Below are positions 28,684-37,708 of a DNA stretch of 64,000 nt, piece after piece. The notes below the pieces were generated by a model that was given only the letters and a program-made list of their open reading frames with translations, was not told the origin of the DNA and searched no databases. The first letter of the stretch is position 1. Each line of letters starts with the position of its first letter. The DNA is taken from contig NWQQ01000018.1 in assembly GCA_002798255.1 (NCBI GenBank), positions 26,533 to 90,532 on the forward strand. Direction: 5' to 3'. Source of the stretch: Lysobacteraceae bacterium NML95-0200. GTDB taxonomy: Bacteria > Pseudomonadota > Gammaproteobacteria > Xanthomonadales > Xanthomonadaceae. Position numbers and translations under genes: made by a program.

Positions 28684-29100
28684 TCAGCGGTCGTATTGGC
28701 CTGCGGCTTCAGGCTGGAAGCGGATGGACAGCACATGCAGCTTGGCGCTCTGCCCGCCGGGCATCGGCCAGTCGATGCTGTCACCGACCTTGAGGCCAAT
28801 CAGCGCGCTGCCCACCGGCGCCAGAATCGAGACCTTGCCGGGGCTGCCGTCGGCATCGTGGGGATAAACCAGGGTGATTTCGCGCTCATCACCATTGGTT
28901 TCATTGCGCAGCACAATGGTGGAGTTCATCGACACCACATCCGCGGGCATTTGTTGCGGCTCGACCACATGGGCGCGCAGCAGTTCTTCTTGCAGGTTGC
29001 GGGTATCGAACTGCCCGCTGCCGGTTTTTTCCAGCAAGGTTTCAAGACGCTCCACATCCAGACGGGACAGGGTGAGCGGTGGGCGCGGGGTAGCGTTCAT
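28684..29100 (-). CDS. rnk: Nucleoside diphosphate kinase regulator Rnk
   Basis: 138 codons. A short N-terminal helical hairpin ([15 protein letters not shown]) is followed by a GreA/GreB C-terminal-like FKBP fold with [25 protein letters not shown] and [16 protein letters not shown]. Rnk binds RNA polymerase and lacks the tip acidic residues of Gre factors. CGGAG precedes the ATG at 29100 at normal spacing. A 9-bp GC-rich hairpin lies in the roughly 160-base upstream gap. Confidence 0.9.
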   Translation of the reverse strand: MNATPRPPLTLSRLDVERLETLLEKTGSGQFDTRNLQEELLRAHVVEPQQMPADVVSMNSTIVLRNETNGDEREITLVYPHDADGSPGKVSILAPVGSALIGLKVGDSIDWPMPGGQSAKLHVLSIRFQPEAAGQYDR

Positions 29101-29263
29101 GCAATAAAACTCCGAAAAGTCAAAGGGCGGCGCGTATTGCGTCGCCCAGAAGGGGTTGGCTGTTTGCGCAGTTTGCCAGAGCCTGACAAACGCTGCATGA
29201 CTCATGCAAAACAAGCCCCGCAACAGGTGCTGCAAGGCAGATACATGGATTGATTCAAGCAGC

Positions 29264-29629
29264 TTAGTCCAGCAGTAGCTGCTGGATGACTTCAGTCAAT
29301 TCAGCCTCGGTAAACGGCTTGGTGATATAGGCCTTGGCACCTTGGCGCATTCCCCAGACCTTGTCGGTCTCCTGATCCTTGGTGGTGACCAGCACAATGG
29401 GGATATGAGCCGTTTCCGGGGCGCGGGAGATGGAGCGAGTCGCCTGGAAGCCGTTGAGATTGGGCATGACCACATCCATCAGGATGAGATCGGGAAGTTC
29501 GACCCTGGCTTTTTCAACGCCAACGGCACCGTCTTCAGCGGTGAGGCATTCATGACCAAGCTTCTCCACAACGCGGCTGATACCAATCAACTGGGTAGGC
29601 GAATCATCAACGACAAGAATACGAGCCAT
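29264..29629 (-). CDS. PilH-like single-domain response regulator
   Basis: 121 residues, one receiver domain. The acidic pair is in ILVVDDSPTQ (residues 4-13), the phospho-acceptor is Asp52 in LILMDVVMPNLNGFQATR, the switch Thr is in VLVTTKDQETDKVWGMRQGA, and the Lys is in YITKPF. This pattern, particularly the segment after the Thr, is that of PilH of the twitching-motility (Pil-Chp) pathway. No other pil gene is nearby, so the assignment is by similarity only. Confidence 0.85.
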   Translation of the reverse strand: MARILVVDDSPTQLIGISRVVEKLGHECLTAEDGAVGVEKARVELPDLILMDVVMPNLNGFQATRSISRAPETAHIPIVLVTTKDQETDKVWGMRQGAKAYITKPFTEAELTEVIQQLLLD

Positions 29630-29702
29630 AAGTGTTTTTCCCCTAAGGATGAACGGATTCTAACCGCTTGCGTACGCTGCGTGAATGGGGTTGTGATGAG
29701 CG

Positions 29703-30695
29703 TCAGAATTTGACCACTGTGCGGCCAAGCGAGTGACCAGCCAGCATCCTGTCAAAAACCTCCGGCAAAGCATCCAGGCGCACTTCAGCGGTGCAGATGG
29801 CATCGAGGTTTTCCGGTTTCCAGTCGCTGGCAAGTTTTTCCCAAACCCTTTCGCGAATATCGCGGGCAGTTCCGGCCGAAGCCACGCCCAGCAAGGAAAC
29901 ACCGCGAATGATGAAGGGCATCACCGTGGCGGGTAGTTCGGCGCTGGCGGCAAGGCCAGCGCTGGCGACGTTGCCGTAAGGTACAGTCTGCGCCAGCAAG
30001 CTGGCCAGCATGGTGCCACCGACATTGTCCAGTGCACCGCCAAAGCGAGCCGACAGCATCGGTGCCTGGGTATCCAGTACCTCGCGTCCCAGCACTTGCG
30101 CGGCGCCCAGTGATTTCAGGTAATCATGCTGGTCGGCCTTGCCGCTGATGGCATGCACCTCATAACCGGCCTTGCTGAAAATACTGAGCGCAAGCGAGCC
30201 GACGCCGCCAGTGGCGCCAGTCACAGCAACAGGCCCCAGTGCCGGATGCTGGCGGTTTTCTTCCATGCGCAGCAGGGCGAGCGCGGCAGTGAAGCCGGCG
30301 GTACCCAGAATCATCGCCTCGCGCAGCGACAGCCCGGCGGGCAGGGCAATGACCGATTTGGACTCCAGCTGTGCATATTCGGCATAGCCGCCATCCCGTG
30401 TTTCAGACAGGCCACAGCCGGTCACCAAGACCGCATCGCCTTCGCGGAAAGTGGCATCGCGGCTTTGCACGACATGTCCGGCCACATCGATGCCGCCCAC
30501 CAGCGGGAAGCAGCGCAGGATTTTGCCCTTGCCGGTGCCTGCCAGTGCGTCCTTGTAATTGACCGATGAATAAGCGGTTTTGATGATGACTTCGCCCGGA
30601 GAGAGCGCATCCAGCCGCAGGGTTTCGATGCCGCTGCGATAGCCAGCTTCGTCGTTATGGATACGGAAAGCCTGGAAATGTTCGGGGATTGTCAT
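29703..30695 (-). CDS. acuI: Acryloyl-CoA reductase / quinone oxidoreductase, YhdH-AcuI family
   Basis: 330 residues, zinc-free MDR family. AcuI reduces acryloyl-CoA to propionyl-CoA with NADPH. Typical elements are SSVNYKDALAGTGKGKI, FPLVGGIDVAGHV, GTAGFTAALALLRME, the nucleotide motif VTGATGGVGSLALSI, DNVGG and AGTARDIRERVWEKLASDW. I chose the ATG at 30695 (MTIPEHFQAF), which gives the normal length. It starts 17 bases after the LOG gene stop and is probably co-transcribed with it, though no functional link is obvious. Confidence 0.9.
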   Translation of the reverse strand: MTIPEHFQAFRIHNDEAGYRSGIETLRLDALSPGEVIIKTAYSSVNYKDALAGTGKGKILRCFPLVGGIDVAGHVVQSRDATFREGDAVLVTGCGLSETRDGGYAEYAQLESKSVIALPAGLSLREAMILGTAGFTAALALLRMEENRQHPALGPVAVTGATGGVGSLALSIFSKAGYEVHAISGKADQHDYLKSLGAAQVLGREVLDTQAPMLSARFGGALDNVGGTMLASLLAQTVPYGNVASAGLAASAELPATVMPFIIRGVSLLGVASAGTARDIRERVWEKLASDWKPENLDAICTAEVRLDALPEVFDRMLAGHSLGRTVVKF

Positions 30696-30712
30696 GGATA
30701 TCTTCCGAAAAG

Positions 30713-31306
30713 TCAGAGCGCCAATTCCTGGCGGCGCTCGGCCACCAGGCGGCTGGGGAGTTGCGTATCGAAACGGTGCATCCATGCCCAGAGCGCGCCG
30801 ATGTCCTCGCCTTGCCAGACATTTTCATGTTGCCTAGCGGGCAAGAAGCCTTCGGCGACCATGCGCTCCATCATCTGCATCAGCGGCTGCCAGAAGCCCG
30901 GTGTGCCCAGAAACGCGCAGGGTTTGCTATTGATGCCGAGTTGTTGCCAGGTGAGCATTTCAAACATTTCATCCAGCGTGCCAAAACCACCGGGCAGCGC
31001 CACGAAGGCATCGCCCAGTTCGAACATGCGCATTTTGCGCTGGTGCATGGTGGCAACCACTTCCAGCCGGGTCAGTCCGGGATGCGCGGCCTCCCAGTCC
31101 ACCAGCTGCTGGGGAATAATGCCAATCACTTCGCCGCCCGTAGCCAGCGCGGCATCGGCAGCGATGCCCATCAAACCTACCCGGCCACCGCCGTAAACCA
31201 GACGCAAACCGCTGCGGGCTATATGCTCGCCAAGCGCAGCGGCCAGTTGTGCATATTCAGGGCGATTGCCGGGCTTGGAACCACAATAAAGACAGATGGA
31301 TTGCAT
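30713..31306 (-). CDS. LOG family protein (cytokinin riboside 5'-monophosphate phosphoribohydrolase-like)
   Basis: 197 residues with the LOG hallmark PGGFGTLDE and the nucleotide site GGGRVGLMG, together with ICLYCGS at the N-terminus and HQRKMRMFELGDAFVALP. Family members release the base from nucleoside monophosphates; in bacteria the physiological substrate is often AMP or unknown. The ATG at 31306 is used, dropping nine upstream residues. It is upstream of acuI. Confidence 0.92.
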   Translation of the reverse strand: MQSICLYCGSKPGNRPEYAQLAAALGEHIARSGLRLVYGGGRVGLMGIAADAALATGGEVIGIIPQQLVDWEAAHPGLTRLEVVATMHQRKMRMFELGDAFVALPGGFGTLDEMFEMLTWQQLGINSKPCAFLGTPGFWQPLMQMMERMVAEGFLPARQHENVWQGEDIGALWAWMHRFDTQLPSRLVAERRQELAL

Positions 31307-31377
31307 GAAAGCTCGGGAGGTGGCCTTGCACACAAGGTGCCAAGAGTAGCGGTAGCAGACCCTTGCCGGACAGGGTT

Positions 31378-32118
31378 TTAGCGGATTTCCATCAAGCCGT
31401 CGGCGCGGAAATGCACCCGGTCAGGGTCAACATTGAGGAATTGGCGAAGGTTCTGTCCTGCCAGTTGTCGCAATTGTGCCTGCACTTGCCGGTTTGGACT
31501 TTGCTTCAATTCGTGGCGGGTAAGTGCCACCAGAATGCCCAAGGTCACCAATTGTTCGTGGCTGTATTGGCGGTCGGCATTGGACATGCCGGCAAAGTCG
31601 GGAAATTCCGCCAGCACATGGCGCATTTGCTCGGTGGCCAGTTTGAATTGCGCATCGGGATAATCCACATCGCGATAGGCCATCCACGAGCCCACCAGAT
31701 ATGCTGCCAGTGCACTGCCCATATCGTTGGCAGGTACGCCCAATTGCTGCGCCATTTGTGGCCAGTGGTCATACAATCGCTGCATTTTCCGACGCGCCTC
31801 GGCACGCTCGGCGGCCGGATAGCGGGCAGCCATTTCATCCAGGCCACGTCCACGTCGGGTAGGCGTGAAGCGGGTATTGACACTGGCTGTATTGGTATCG
31901 GGGCTAGCCGGACGTGCAGGCGGACTGGCTCTGCGGGGTTCTGTCTTCGACGGGCTGCTGCTTTTGAGGACAGCCTGGCTGAGTAAATAATTGCCCGCAC
32001 CAACGGACAGGCTCATCCCGGTGTCGCTGCTCATCCAGTACGCCGGAGCCATTACCGGGGTGAAAAACAGCCCGCCAGCAAGCAGCAGGGCAGGCAGTAG
32101 AGGGGTTCTGCGCATCAC
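31378..32118 (-). CDS. Secreted DUF6683-like protein of unknown function
   Basis: 246 residues. A signal peptide is visible (LLPALLLAGGLFFTPVMAPA). A low-complexity Pro/Ser/Arg linker follows (about 50-90), then a helical domain (about 92-246) with YPAAERAEARRKMQRLYDHW, LGVPANDMGSALAAYLVGSW and an adjacent MAYRD. That Y-P-x-x-x-R-A-E start and the N-D-x-x-x-A-x-A-A-Y/F block resemble DUF6683, but I recall the family only roughly. It is expected in the periplasm or outside. It has no evident catalytic motif. Confidence 0.6.
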   Translation of the reverse strand: MMRRTPLLPALLLAGGLFFTPVMAPAYWMSSDTGMSLSVGAGNYLLSQAVLKSSSPSKTEPRRASPPARPASPDTNTASVNTRFTPTRRGRGLDEMAARYPAAERAEARRKMQRLYDHWPQMAQQLGVPANDMGSALAAYLVGSWMAYRDVDYPDAQFKLATEQMRHVLAEFPDFAGMSNADRQYSHEQLVTLGILVALTRHELKQSPNRQVQAQLRQLAGQNLRQFLNVDPDRVHFRADGLMEIR

Positions 32119-32238
32119 ATATTCCTCGGGCTGTGAAGGTCAGTGCATGATAGACACGTTATTGGTAGTGCGCCAAGCAACCTGCAGTTGCTCGATGCAC
32201 CCGAAGCGTCTCAAGTAAAAGAGCCCTGCCTGAAATTT

Positions 32239-33615
32239 TCAGCGGCGCTGCCAGCGCACGCCTTGCGGGGTGTCTTCCAGGACGATGCCTTCGTTGGCCA
32301 GTTGGTCGCGGATGGCATCGGCGCGGGCAAAGTCGCGGGCTTTCTTCGCGGCAATGCGCTCGTCCACCAGGGCTTGAATGCGGGCATCGTCGCCCTGGTC
32401 AGCGCCGCGGGCAAACCAGGTTGCCGGTGACTGTTGCAGCAGGCCAAGTGCCTGCCCGGCTCCGAGCAGCGCGGCTTTGGCAGCACGGCGGGCGGCATCA
32501 CCTTCGGCTTTGCGCGCCACAGCGGCAAGGCGGGCGATTTCGGCCAGTGCCGCCGGGGTGTTGAGGTCATCATCAAGCGCGGCCTCGATGCTGGCCGGGA
32601 TGTGCGCTTGGGCGTTGACATCGGCCAGGTCGCGCAGCGTGCCGTACAGGCGGTCGAGGGTGCGGATGGATTGCTCAATCAGGCCATCGCTCCATTCCAG
32701 CGGCTGGCGGTAATGCGCCGAGAGCAGGGCATAGCGCAGGGCTTCGGGCGGATGGGCGCGCACCAGGTCATGCACCCGTTCGATATTGCCCAGCGATTTG
32801 CTCATCTTGGCGCCGGCAAAGTTCAGCATGCCGTTATGCAGCCAGAAACGGGCAAAGGTCTTGCCGCCGTGGGCGCATTCGCTCTGGGCGATTTCGTTTT
32901 CGTGATGCGGGAATTGCAAGTCCACGCCGCCGGCATGGATGTCGATGGTGTGCCCCAGGTGTGCCGCGGCCATCGCCGAGCATTCGATATGCCAGCCCGG
33001 TCGCCCCCGTCCCCAGGGAGAGTCCCAGCCGGGCAGGTCGTCGCTGGAGGGCTTCCACAGCACAAAATCGCCGGCATCGCGTTTGTAGGGGGCGACTTCC
33101 ACCCGCGCGCCGGCCAGCATGTCCTCCGGGTCGCGGCGCGAGAGTTTGCCGTAGCCGGGGAAACTCGCCACTGAAAACAGTACATGCCCCTCGGCGGCAT
33201 AGGCGTGTCCTTCGGCAATCAGGCGCTCACACATCTGGATGATGTCGGCAATGTGTTCGGTGGCCGCAGGCTCAATATCTGGGGCGAAGGCGCCCTCCAC
33301 GCCCAACGCTGCCATGTCGTCGCGGTAAGCTTCAGCGAAACGCCCGGTAATGGCGCTGATCGGGCTGCCGGCCTCCTTGGCGGCGGCATTGATTTTGTCA
33401 TCCACATCGGTGATGTTGCGGGCATAGCGCAGTGCGCCAAAACGCCGCCGCAACAGCGCTGCCAGTACGCCAAACACCACCGGGCCGCGGGCATTGCCGA
33501 TATGCACATAGTTGTAAACCGTCGGCCCGCAGACATACATCGTGACTTCGGCCGGGTTGGCAGGCGTAAACGCTTCAGGCTGTCGGGTCAGGCTGTTGTA
33601 AAGATGCAGGCTCAT
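32239..33615 (-). CDS. cysS: Cysteinyl-tRNA synthetase
   Basis: 458 residues, class I synthetase. The zinc Cys is in [19 protein letters not shown], which also holds the HIGH-like motif. ITDVDDKI follows, then [21 protein letters not shown] and the KMSKSLGNI signature. The ATG at 33615 (MSLHLYNSL) gives the family start; fifteen codons upstream are open but not conserved. It is single copy in this window and essential. Confidence 0.97.
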   Translation of the reverse strand: MSLHLYNSLTRQPEAFTPANPAEVTMYVCGPTVYNYVHIGNARGPVVFGVLAALLRRRFGALRYARNITDVDDKINAAAKEAGSPISAITGRFAEAYRDDMAALGVEGAFAPDIEPAATEHIADIIQMCERLIAEGHAYAAEGHVLFSVASFPGYGKLSRRDPEDMLAGARVEVAPYKRDAGDFVLWKPSSDDLPGWDSPWGRGRPGWHIECSAMAAAHLGHTIDIHAGGVDLQFPHHENEIAQSECAHGGKTFARFWLHNGMLNFAGAKMSKSLGNIERVHDLVRAHPPEALRYALLSAHYRQPLEWSDGLIEQSIRTLDRLYGTLRDLADVNAQAHIPASIEAALDDDLNTPAALAEIARLAAVARKAEGDAARRAAKAALLGAGQALGLLQQSPATWFARGADQGDDARIQALVDERIAAKKARDFARADAIRDQLANEGIVLEDTPQGVRWQRR

Positions 33616-33748
33616 GGCGGGTGGCACAAAGAATGGGCTAGGGATTCTAGCGGCTTGCATCCAGTCTGAGTGGTTAACATGCCGTTAATGCTGGGGTTCA
33701 GTCTGTCGCGCATACACTTGCCCGCAAATTTTCTGCCGTGAACTGCCC

Positions 33749-34129
33749 GTGTTCTGTCGTCATCCCCTGCTGCAAACCTGGTTATTGCTTGCTGTAATGC
33801 TTGTGCCTGCTGCACTTGCAGCACAGGAGCAGCTGGTGCCTGCCGAGCAGGTACGCTATGACTATGCGCAGGTATTGAGTGTGCAGCCGGTTTATCAGGT
33901 GCTGAACGCCAGCACCGCAAGAGAGCAGTGCCGTCCACTGCCGGGCAGTGCGGTGCGTGAATGCCGCGAGGTGCGTGTGCCGCTGGAGTACCGCCGCCCG
34001 ATTGCCTATGACGTGGATTACACCTATCGCGGTGTGAAGTATCGCTCGCGGATTGCGCAAAATCCCGGGCGCAGGTTGCGCATCCGTATCGGTATCACCC
34101 CGGTGGTGAGTGCGGAAGTCCGGCCATAG
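33749..34129 (+). CDS. Small exported protein related to glycine-zipper (17 kDa antigen-like) proteins but without the zipper
   Basis: 126 residues. A signal peptide is at about 8-25 (WLLLAVMLVPAALA). The mature protein starts like glycine-zipper 2TM proteins (YDYAQVLSVQPVYQVL) and ends like them (AYDVDYTYRGVKYRSRIAQN, then GRRLRIRIGITPV). The Gly-rich membrane zipper normally found between Cys61 and Cys72 is absent, leaving only ten residues. It would then be a soluble periplasmic or surface protein with a possible disulfide. It is divergent from cysS. Its 3' end is about 100 bases from the arginine leader. Confidence 0.6.
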   Translation: MFCRHPLLQTWLLLAVMLVPAALAAQEQLVPAEQVRYDYAQVLSVQPVYQVLNASTAREQCRPLPGSAVRECREVRVPLEYRRPIAYDVDYTYRGVKYRSRIAQNPGRRLRIRIGITPVVSAEVRP

Positions 34130-34229
34130 TGCCCCTTGTCCAATTGCAAAGCGCATGCGAGCATAGCCGCCCATGAATGCATGCTTTTCCACTGCCGCTT
34201 ATCAGTCCGCTGCCTGGCAGGCTGCGGGC

Positions 34230-34274
34230 ATGACCTCGCGCGCACGCCGCCGCTGCTTTGACAGGCCGGCGTGA
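34230..34274 (+). CDS. Putative 14-residue arginine leader peptide
   Basis: A short frame from ATG 34230 to TGA 34272-34274 encodes MTSRARRRCFDRPA, with five Arg in fourteen residues and three consecutive CGC codons (34245-34253). GGCAGG at 34216-34221 lies 8 bases upstream as a possible ribosome site. The frame is also open to an ATG at 34173 (33 residues). Size and composition are like TrpL or HisL. Directly downstream are competing RNA pairings and an intrinsic terminator, then argF'. High-GC DNA yields many Arg codons by chance, so the structural context carries the argument. Confidence 0.55.
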   Translation: MTSRARRRCFDRPA

Positions 34275-34322
34275 GACTGCGTGCATGCAGATTTTCCAGC
34301 CCGGCCTTGTGCCGGGTTTTTT
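34243..34322 (+). promoter_or_regulatory. Candidate transcription attenuator of the arginine operon
   Basis: Four segments can pair in exclusive ways. Segment 1 (34243-34249, inside the Arg codons) pairs with segment 2 (34267-34273), 7 bp. Segment 2 (34263-34269, AGGCCGG) pairs with segment 3 (34301-34307, CCGGCCT), 7 bp. Segment 3 (34300-34305) pairs with segment 4 (34311-34316), giving a terminator with T6GT6 behind it. The leader stop codon overlaps segment 2. Stalling at the CGC codons would cover segment 1, freeing segment 2 to hold segment 3 and prevent termination, as in trp and his leaders. All pairings are perfect by eye. No strong promoter is evident; TTGTCC at 34136 is a weak -35 candidate. 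Confidence 0.6.
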
Positions 34323-34328
34323 GTTTTT
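34298..34328 (+). terminator. Intrinsic terminator 5' of argF' (attenuator segment 3:4)
   Basis: CCCGGC-CTTGT-GCCGGG, extendable by G-U and A-U pairs, is followed by TTTTTTGTTTTTTG. It ends about 20 bases before the argF' start. As an alternative to attenuation it could simply end the small gene at 33749-34129, about 170 bases upstream. Confidence 0.8.
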
Positions 34329-34346
34329 TGCCTTCGGGAAAACACC

Positions 34347-35366
34347 ATGAAACATTTTTTGAACACGCAAGACTGGAGCCGCGCCGAACTGGATGCGCTA
34401 CTGGCCGAGGCTGCGCGCATGAAGCAGCACAAATGGGGCGATGCGCTGAAAGGGCGCTCGATTGCACTCTTGTTTTTCAATCCGTCGATGCGTACCCGCA
34501 CCAGTTTCGAGCTGGGCGCATTCCAGCTGGGCGGGCATGCCATCGTGCTGCAACCGGGCAAGGACGCTTGGCCGGTGGAATTTGACCTCGGCACGGTGAT
34601 GGCGGGAGATACCGAGGAACATATCGCCGAAGTCGCCCGGGTGCTCTCGCGCTATGTGGACCTGATTGCCGTGCGCGCCTTTCCCAAGTTCATCGACTGG
34701 CAGGAGGACAGGCAAGACAAGGTGCTGAAGGCGTTTGCCCGCTATTCCACGGTGCCGGTCATCAATATGGAAACCATTACCCATCCCTGTCAGGAATTGG
34801 CGCATGCGCTGGCCTTGCAGGAGCACTTCGGTAGCCGCGACCTGCGCGGCAAAAAATACGTGCTGACCTGGACTTATCACCCCAGGGCGCTGAACACTGC
34901 GGTGGCGAACTCGGCGTTGACCATCGCCACGCGCTTAGGGATGGATGTGACCTTGCTGTGCCCGAACGAGGATTACCTGCTGGATGAACGCTATATGCAG
35001 TGGGCGGCGCAGAATGTGGCCGAGTCCGGCGGCAGCCTTGTCATCAGCCATGACATTGAAAGCGCCTATGCCGGTGCCGATGTGGTGTATGCCAAGAGCT
35101 GGGGGGCGCTGCCGTATTTTGGCCAGTGGGAAAGGGAAAAACCCATCCGCGATGCGCACCGGCATTTCATCGTCGATGAGGCCAAGATGGCGCTGACCAA
35201 TAACGGCGTATTCAGCCACTGCCTGCCGCTGCGCCGCAATGTCAAAGCCACCGATGCGGTGATGGACTCGCCGCAGTGCATCGCCATCAACGAGGCCGAG
35301 AACCGCCTGCATGTGCAGAAGGCGGTGATGGCGGCATTGCTTCAGGGGGCAGAGGGCAGGGGCTAG
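34347..35366 (+). CDS. argF': N-acetylornithine carbamoyltransferase
   Basis: 339 residues. It makes N-acetylcitrulline from N-acetylornithine and carbamoyl phosphate, the variant step described in Xanthomonas. The carbamoyl-phosphate site [11 protein letters not shown] (about 48-58), [17 protein letters not shown] and [15 protein letters not shown] are present. The last includes the lysine position that is carboxylated in the X. campestris enzyme. The long insert around [18 protein letters not shown] is also typical of AOTCase rather than ornithine carbamoyltransferase. The ATG at 34347 is used. It is the first structural gene of the operon, directly behind the candidate attenuator. Confidence 0.93.
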   Translation: MKHFLNTQDWSRAELDALLAEAARMKQHKWGDALKGRSIALLFFNPSMRTRTSFELGAFQLGGHAIVLQPGKDAWPVEFDLGTVMAGDTEEHIAEVARVLSRYVDLIAVRAFPKFIDWQEDRQDKVLKAFARYSTVPVINMETITHPCQELAHALALQEHFGSRDLRGKKYVLTWTYHPRALNTAVANSALTIATRLGMDVTLLCPNEDYLLDERYMQWAAQNVAESGGSLVISHDIESAYAGADVVYAKSWGALPYFGQWEREKPIRDAHRHFIVDEAKMALTNNGVFSHCLPLRRNVKATDAVMDSPQCIAINEAENRLHVQKAVMAALLQGAEGRG

Positions 35367-35416
35367 AGGTCAGGGTAAAGCGTTGTCTGTCATCTTTTTC
35401 ATCAGGGAAATTCATC

Positions 35417-36622
35417 ATGTCCGAATCCAGTAAAACCATCGTGCTCGCTTTTTCCGGCGGGCTGGATACCAGTTTCTGCATCCCCTATCTGCGTGAGCAG
35501 GGCTGGCAGGTGCATACCGTGTTTGCCGATACCGGAGGAGTGGATGCCGGGGAGCGCGCCTATATCGAGCAACGCGCGGCGGAGCTAGGCGTGGCCAGCC
35601 ATCGCACCATTGATGGAGGACCTGCGATTTGGGCGGGCTTTGTCAAACCCTTCGTCTGGGCGGGTGAGGGTTATCAGGGGCAGTATCCGCTGCTGGTGTC
35701 CGACCGTTATCTGATTGTCGATGCCGCGCTGGCGCGCGCCCGTGAGCTCGGCACGCGCGCCATTGCCCACGGCTGCACCGGCATGGGCAATGACCAGGTG
35801 CGTTTTGATTTGGCGGTAAAGGCCAGCGGCGATTACCACATCGTTGCGCCCATCCGCGAAATCCAGAAAGAACACACCCAGACCCGCGCCTACGAGCAGA
35901 AATATCTGGAGGAGCGCGGCTTTGCCGTTCGCGCCAAACAGCAGCAATACACCATCAACGAAAACCTGCTGGGGGTAACGCTTTCCGGCGGCGAAATCGA
36001 CCAATGGCAGGCGCCGGGCGAAGAAGCCCGTGGTTGGTGCAAGCCGCGCGCCGAATGGCCGGAAGCGCCGCTGCGGGTGCGTATCCGTTTTGTCGAAGGC
36101 GAGGCGGTGGCGCTGGATGGCGAGGCACTGCCGGGGCCGCAACTGCTGGCGCGGCTCAATACCCTGTTTGCCGCCTATGGCGTGGGGCGCGGTCTGTACA
36201 CCGGCGATACCACCATCGGCCTCAAGGGGCGCATCGTCTATGAAGCGCCGGGGCTGGCGGCCTTGCTCGCAGCGCACCGGGCGCTGGAAGAAGCTGTGCT
36301 TTCCAAACAGCAAAACCGCTTCAAGCCGGAAGTTGCCCGCAAGTGGGTGGAGCTGGTGTACGAGGGTTTCTGGCATGACCCGCTGAAAACCGACCTGGAA
36401 GCGTTCTTGCAATCCAGCCAGCGCAGGGTCAATGGCGAGGTGTTGCTGGAAACCCACGGCGGGCGCGTGGATGCGGTGGCCGTTGAGTCGCCGCATGTGT
36501 TGAGCGCCAAGGGCGCGACCTATGCGCAGTCAGCCGACTGGGGCGTGGCCGAGGCCGAGGGCTTCATCAAACTGTTCGGCATGAGCAGCACGCTGTGGGC
36601 GGAAGTCAACGGGGACAGCTGA
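35417..36622 (+). CDS. argG: Argininosuccinate synthase
   Basis: 401 residues. It condenses citrulline (after deacetylation in this pathway) and aspartate using ATP. The PP-loop [15 protein letters not shown] is near residue 10, followed by [17 protein letters not shown], the [15 protein letters not shown] segment and [12 protein letters not shown]. The ATG at 35417 was chosen; upstream residues overlap argF' and are not conserved. Its stop overlaps the next start by one base (TGATG). Confidence 0.96.
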   Translation: MSESSKTIVLAFSGGLDTSFCIPYLREQGWQVHTVFADTGGVDAGERAYIEQRAAELGVASHRTIDGGPAIWAGFVKPFVWAGEGYQGQYPLLVSDRYLIVDAALARARELGTRAIAHGCTGMGNDQVRFDLAVKASGDYHIVAPIREIQKEHTQTRAYEQKYLEERGFAVRAKQQQYTINENLLGVTLSGGEIDQWQAPGEEARGWCKPRAEWPEAPLRVRIRFVEGEAVALDGEALPGPQLLARLNTLFAAYGVGRGLYTGDTTIGLKGRIVYEAPGLAALLAAHRALEEAVLSKQQNRFKPEVARKWVELVYEGFWHDPLKTDLEAFLQSSQRRVNGEVLLETHGGRVDAVAVESPHVLSAKGATYAQSADWGVAEAEGFIKLFGMSSTLWAEVNGDS

Positions 36623-37701
36623 TGTTGGACAAGGTACTGGAACATCTGGCCGCGCTGGTGGCCTTTGATAGCCGCAATCCGCCGCGGGCGATGTCGGCCG
36701 ACAGCCCGATGTTTGCCTATTTGCGTGAGCAGTTGCCGGGGTTTGATATCCGGGTGACCGACCACGGCGCTGGGGCAGTGTCGCTGCTGGCGGTGCGCGG
36801 CCAGCCATCGCTGCTGTTCAATGTGCATCTGGACACGGTTCCAGCCTCGCCCGCCTGGAGCGCCGACCCGCATATTTTGCGGGTGGAGGGTGGGCGTGCG
36901 ATTGGCCTTGGCGCCTGCGATATCAAGGGCGCGGCTGCCGGGCTGCTGGCCGTGGCGCAGGCGGCAAGCGGCGATATGGCGATGCTATTTTCCAATGACG
37001 AGGAAGCCAATGACCCGCGCTGCATCGCGCATTTTCTGGCCAGCAATCATGGCTTCCAGAACGTGATTGTGGCCGAGCCGACCGGCTGCCGCGCGGTGCT
37101 GGCGCATCGCGGCATCAGTGCGGTGCGGATGCAGTTTCATGGCCGGGCAGGGCATGCCTCGGGCGCTCAGGCGATGCAGGCCAGCGCCCTGCATCAGGCG
37201 ATGCGCTGGGGCACGCGCGCCCTTGAGCATGTGGAGGCGCACGCCCCGCAGGCCTTTGGCGGCTTGCAGGGGCTACGCTTCAATATCGGCCGGGTCGAGG
37301 GTGGCATCAAGGCCAATGTCATCGCGCCCGAGGCCGAAGTGCGTTTTGGCTTCCGTCCGCTGCCTTCGCAGGACATGGACGAATTGCACCGGCAGTTTCA
37401 GGGCTTCGCCGAGCCGGGCACGGATTACGAGGAAACCTTCCGGGGGCCGTCATTGCCCGCAGGCGATGCCAGCGAGGCGGAAAATCGCCGCCGCGAAGCC
37501 GAACAACTGGCCGCGTCTCTAGGCTTGCCGCCAGGCGATGCGGTGGACTTCTGGACGGAAGCCTCGCTGTTTTCCGCCGCCGGCCTCACCGCGATTGTTT
37601 ATGGCCCCGGCGACATCGCCCAGGCGCATAGTGCCGATGAATGGGTGGCGCTGGCACAGCTTGAGCAATACGCCCAATCCATCCACCGTCTTTTGAGTTG
37701 A
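36622..37701 (+). CDS. argE': N-acetylcitrulline deacetylase (M20 family, ArgE-like)
   Basis: 359 residues, M20 zinc peptidase fold. The metal site has [26 protein letters not shown] and [10 protein letters not shown], and the lid domain has [13 protein letters not shown]. In organisms with N-acetylornithine carbamoyltransferase this enzyme removes acetate from N-acetylcitrulline before ArgG acts. The neighbouring argF' makes that role likely, but the sequence alone would also fit N-acetylornithine deacetylase. Its start overlaps the argG stop. Confidence 0.88.
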   Translation: MLDKVLEHLAALVAFDSRNPPRAMSADSPMFAYLREQLPGFDIRVTDHGAGAVSLLAVRGQPSLLFNVHLDTVPASPAWSADPHILRVEGGRAIGLGACDIKGAAAGLLAVAQAASGDMAMLFSNDEEANDPRCIAHFLASNHGFQNVIVAEPTGCRAVLAHRGISAVRMQFHGRAGHASGAQAMQASALHQAMRWGTRALEHVEAHAPQAFGGLQGLRFNIGRVEGGIKANVIAPEAEVRFGFRPLPSQDMDELHRQFQGFAEPGTDYEETFRGPSLPAGDASEAENRRREAEQLAASLGLPPGDAVDFWTEASLFSAAGLTAIVYGPGDIAQAHSADEWVALAQLEQYAQSIHRLLS

Positions 37702-37708
37702 GAGCGCG

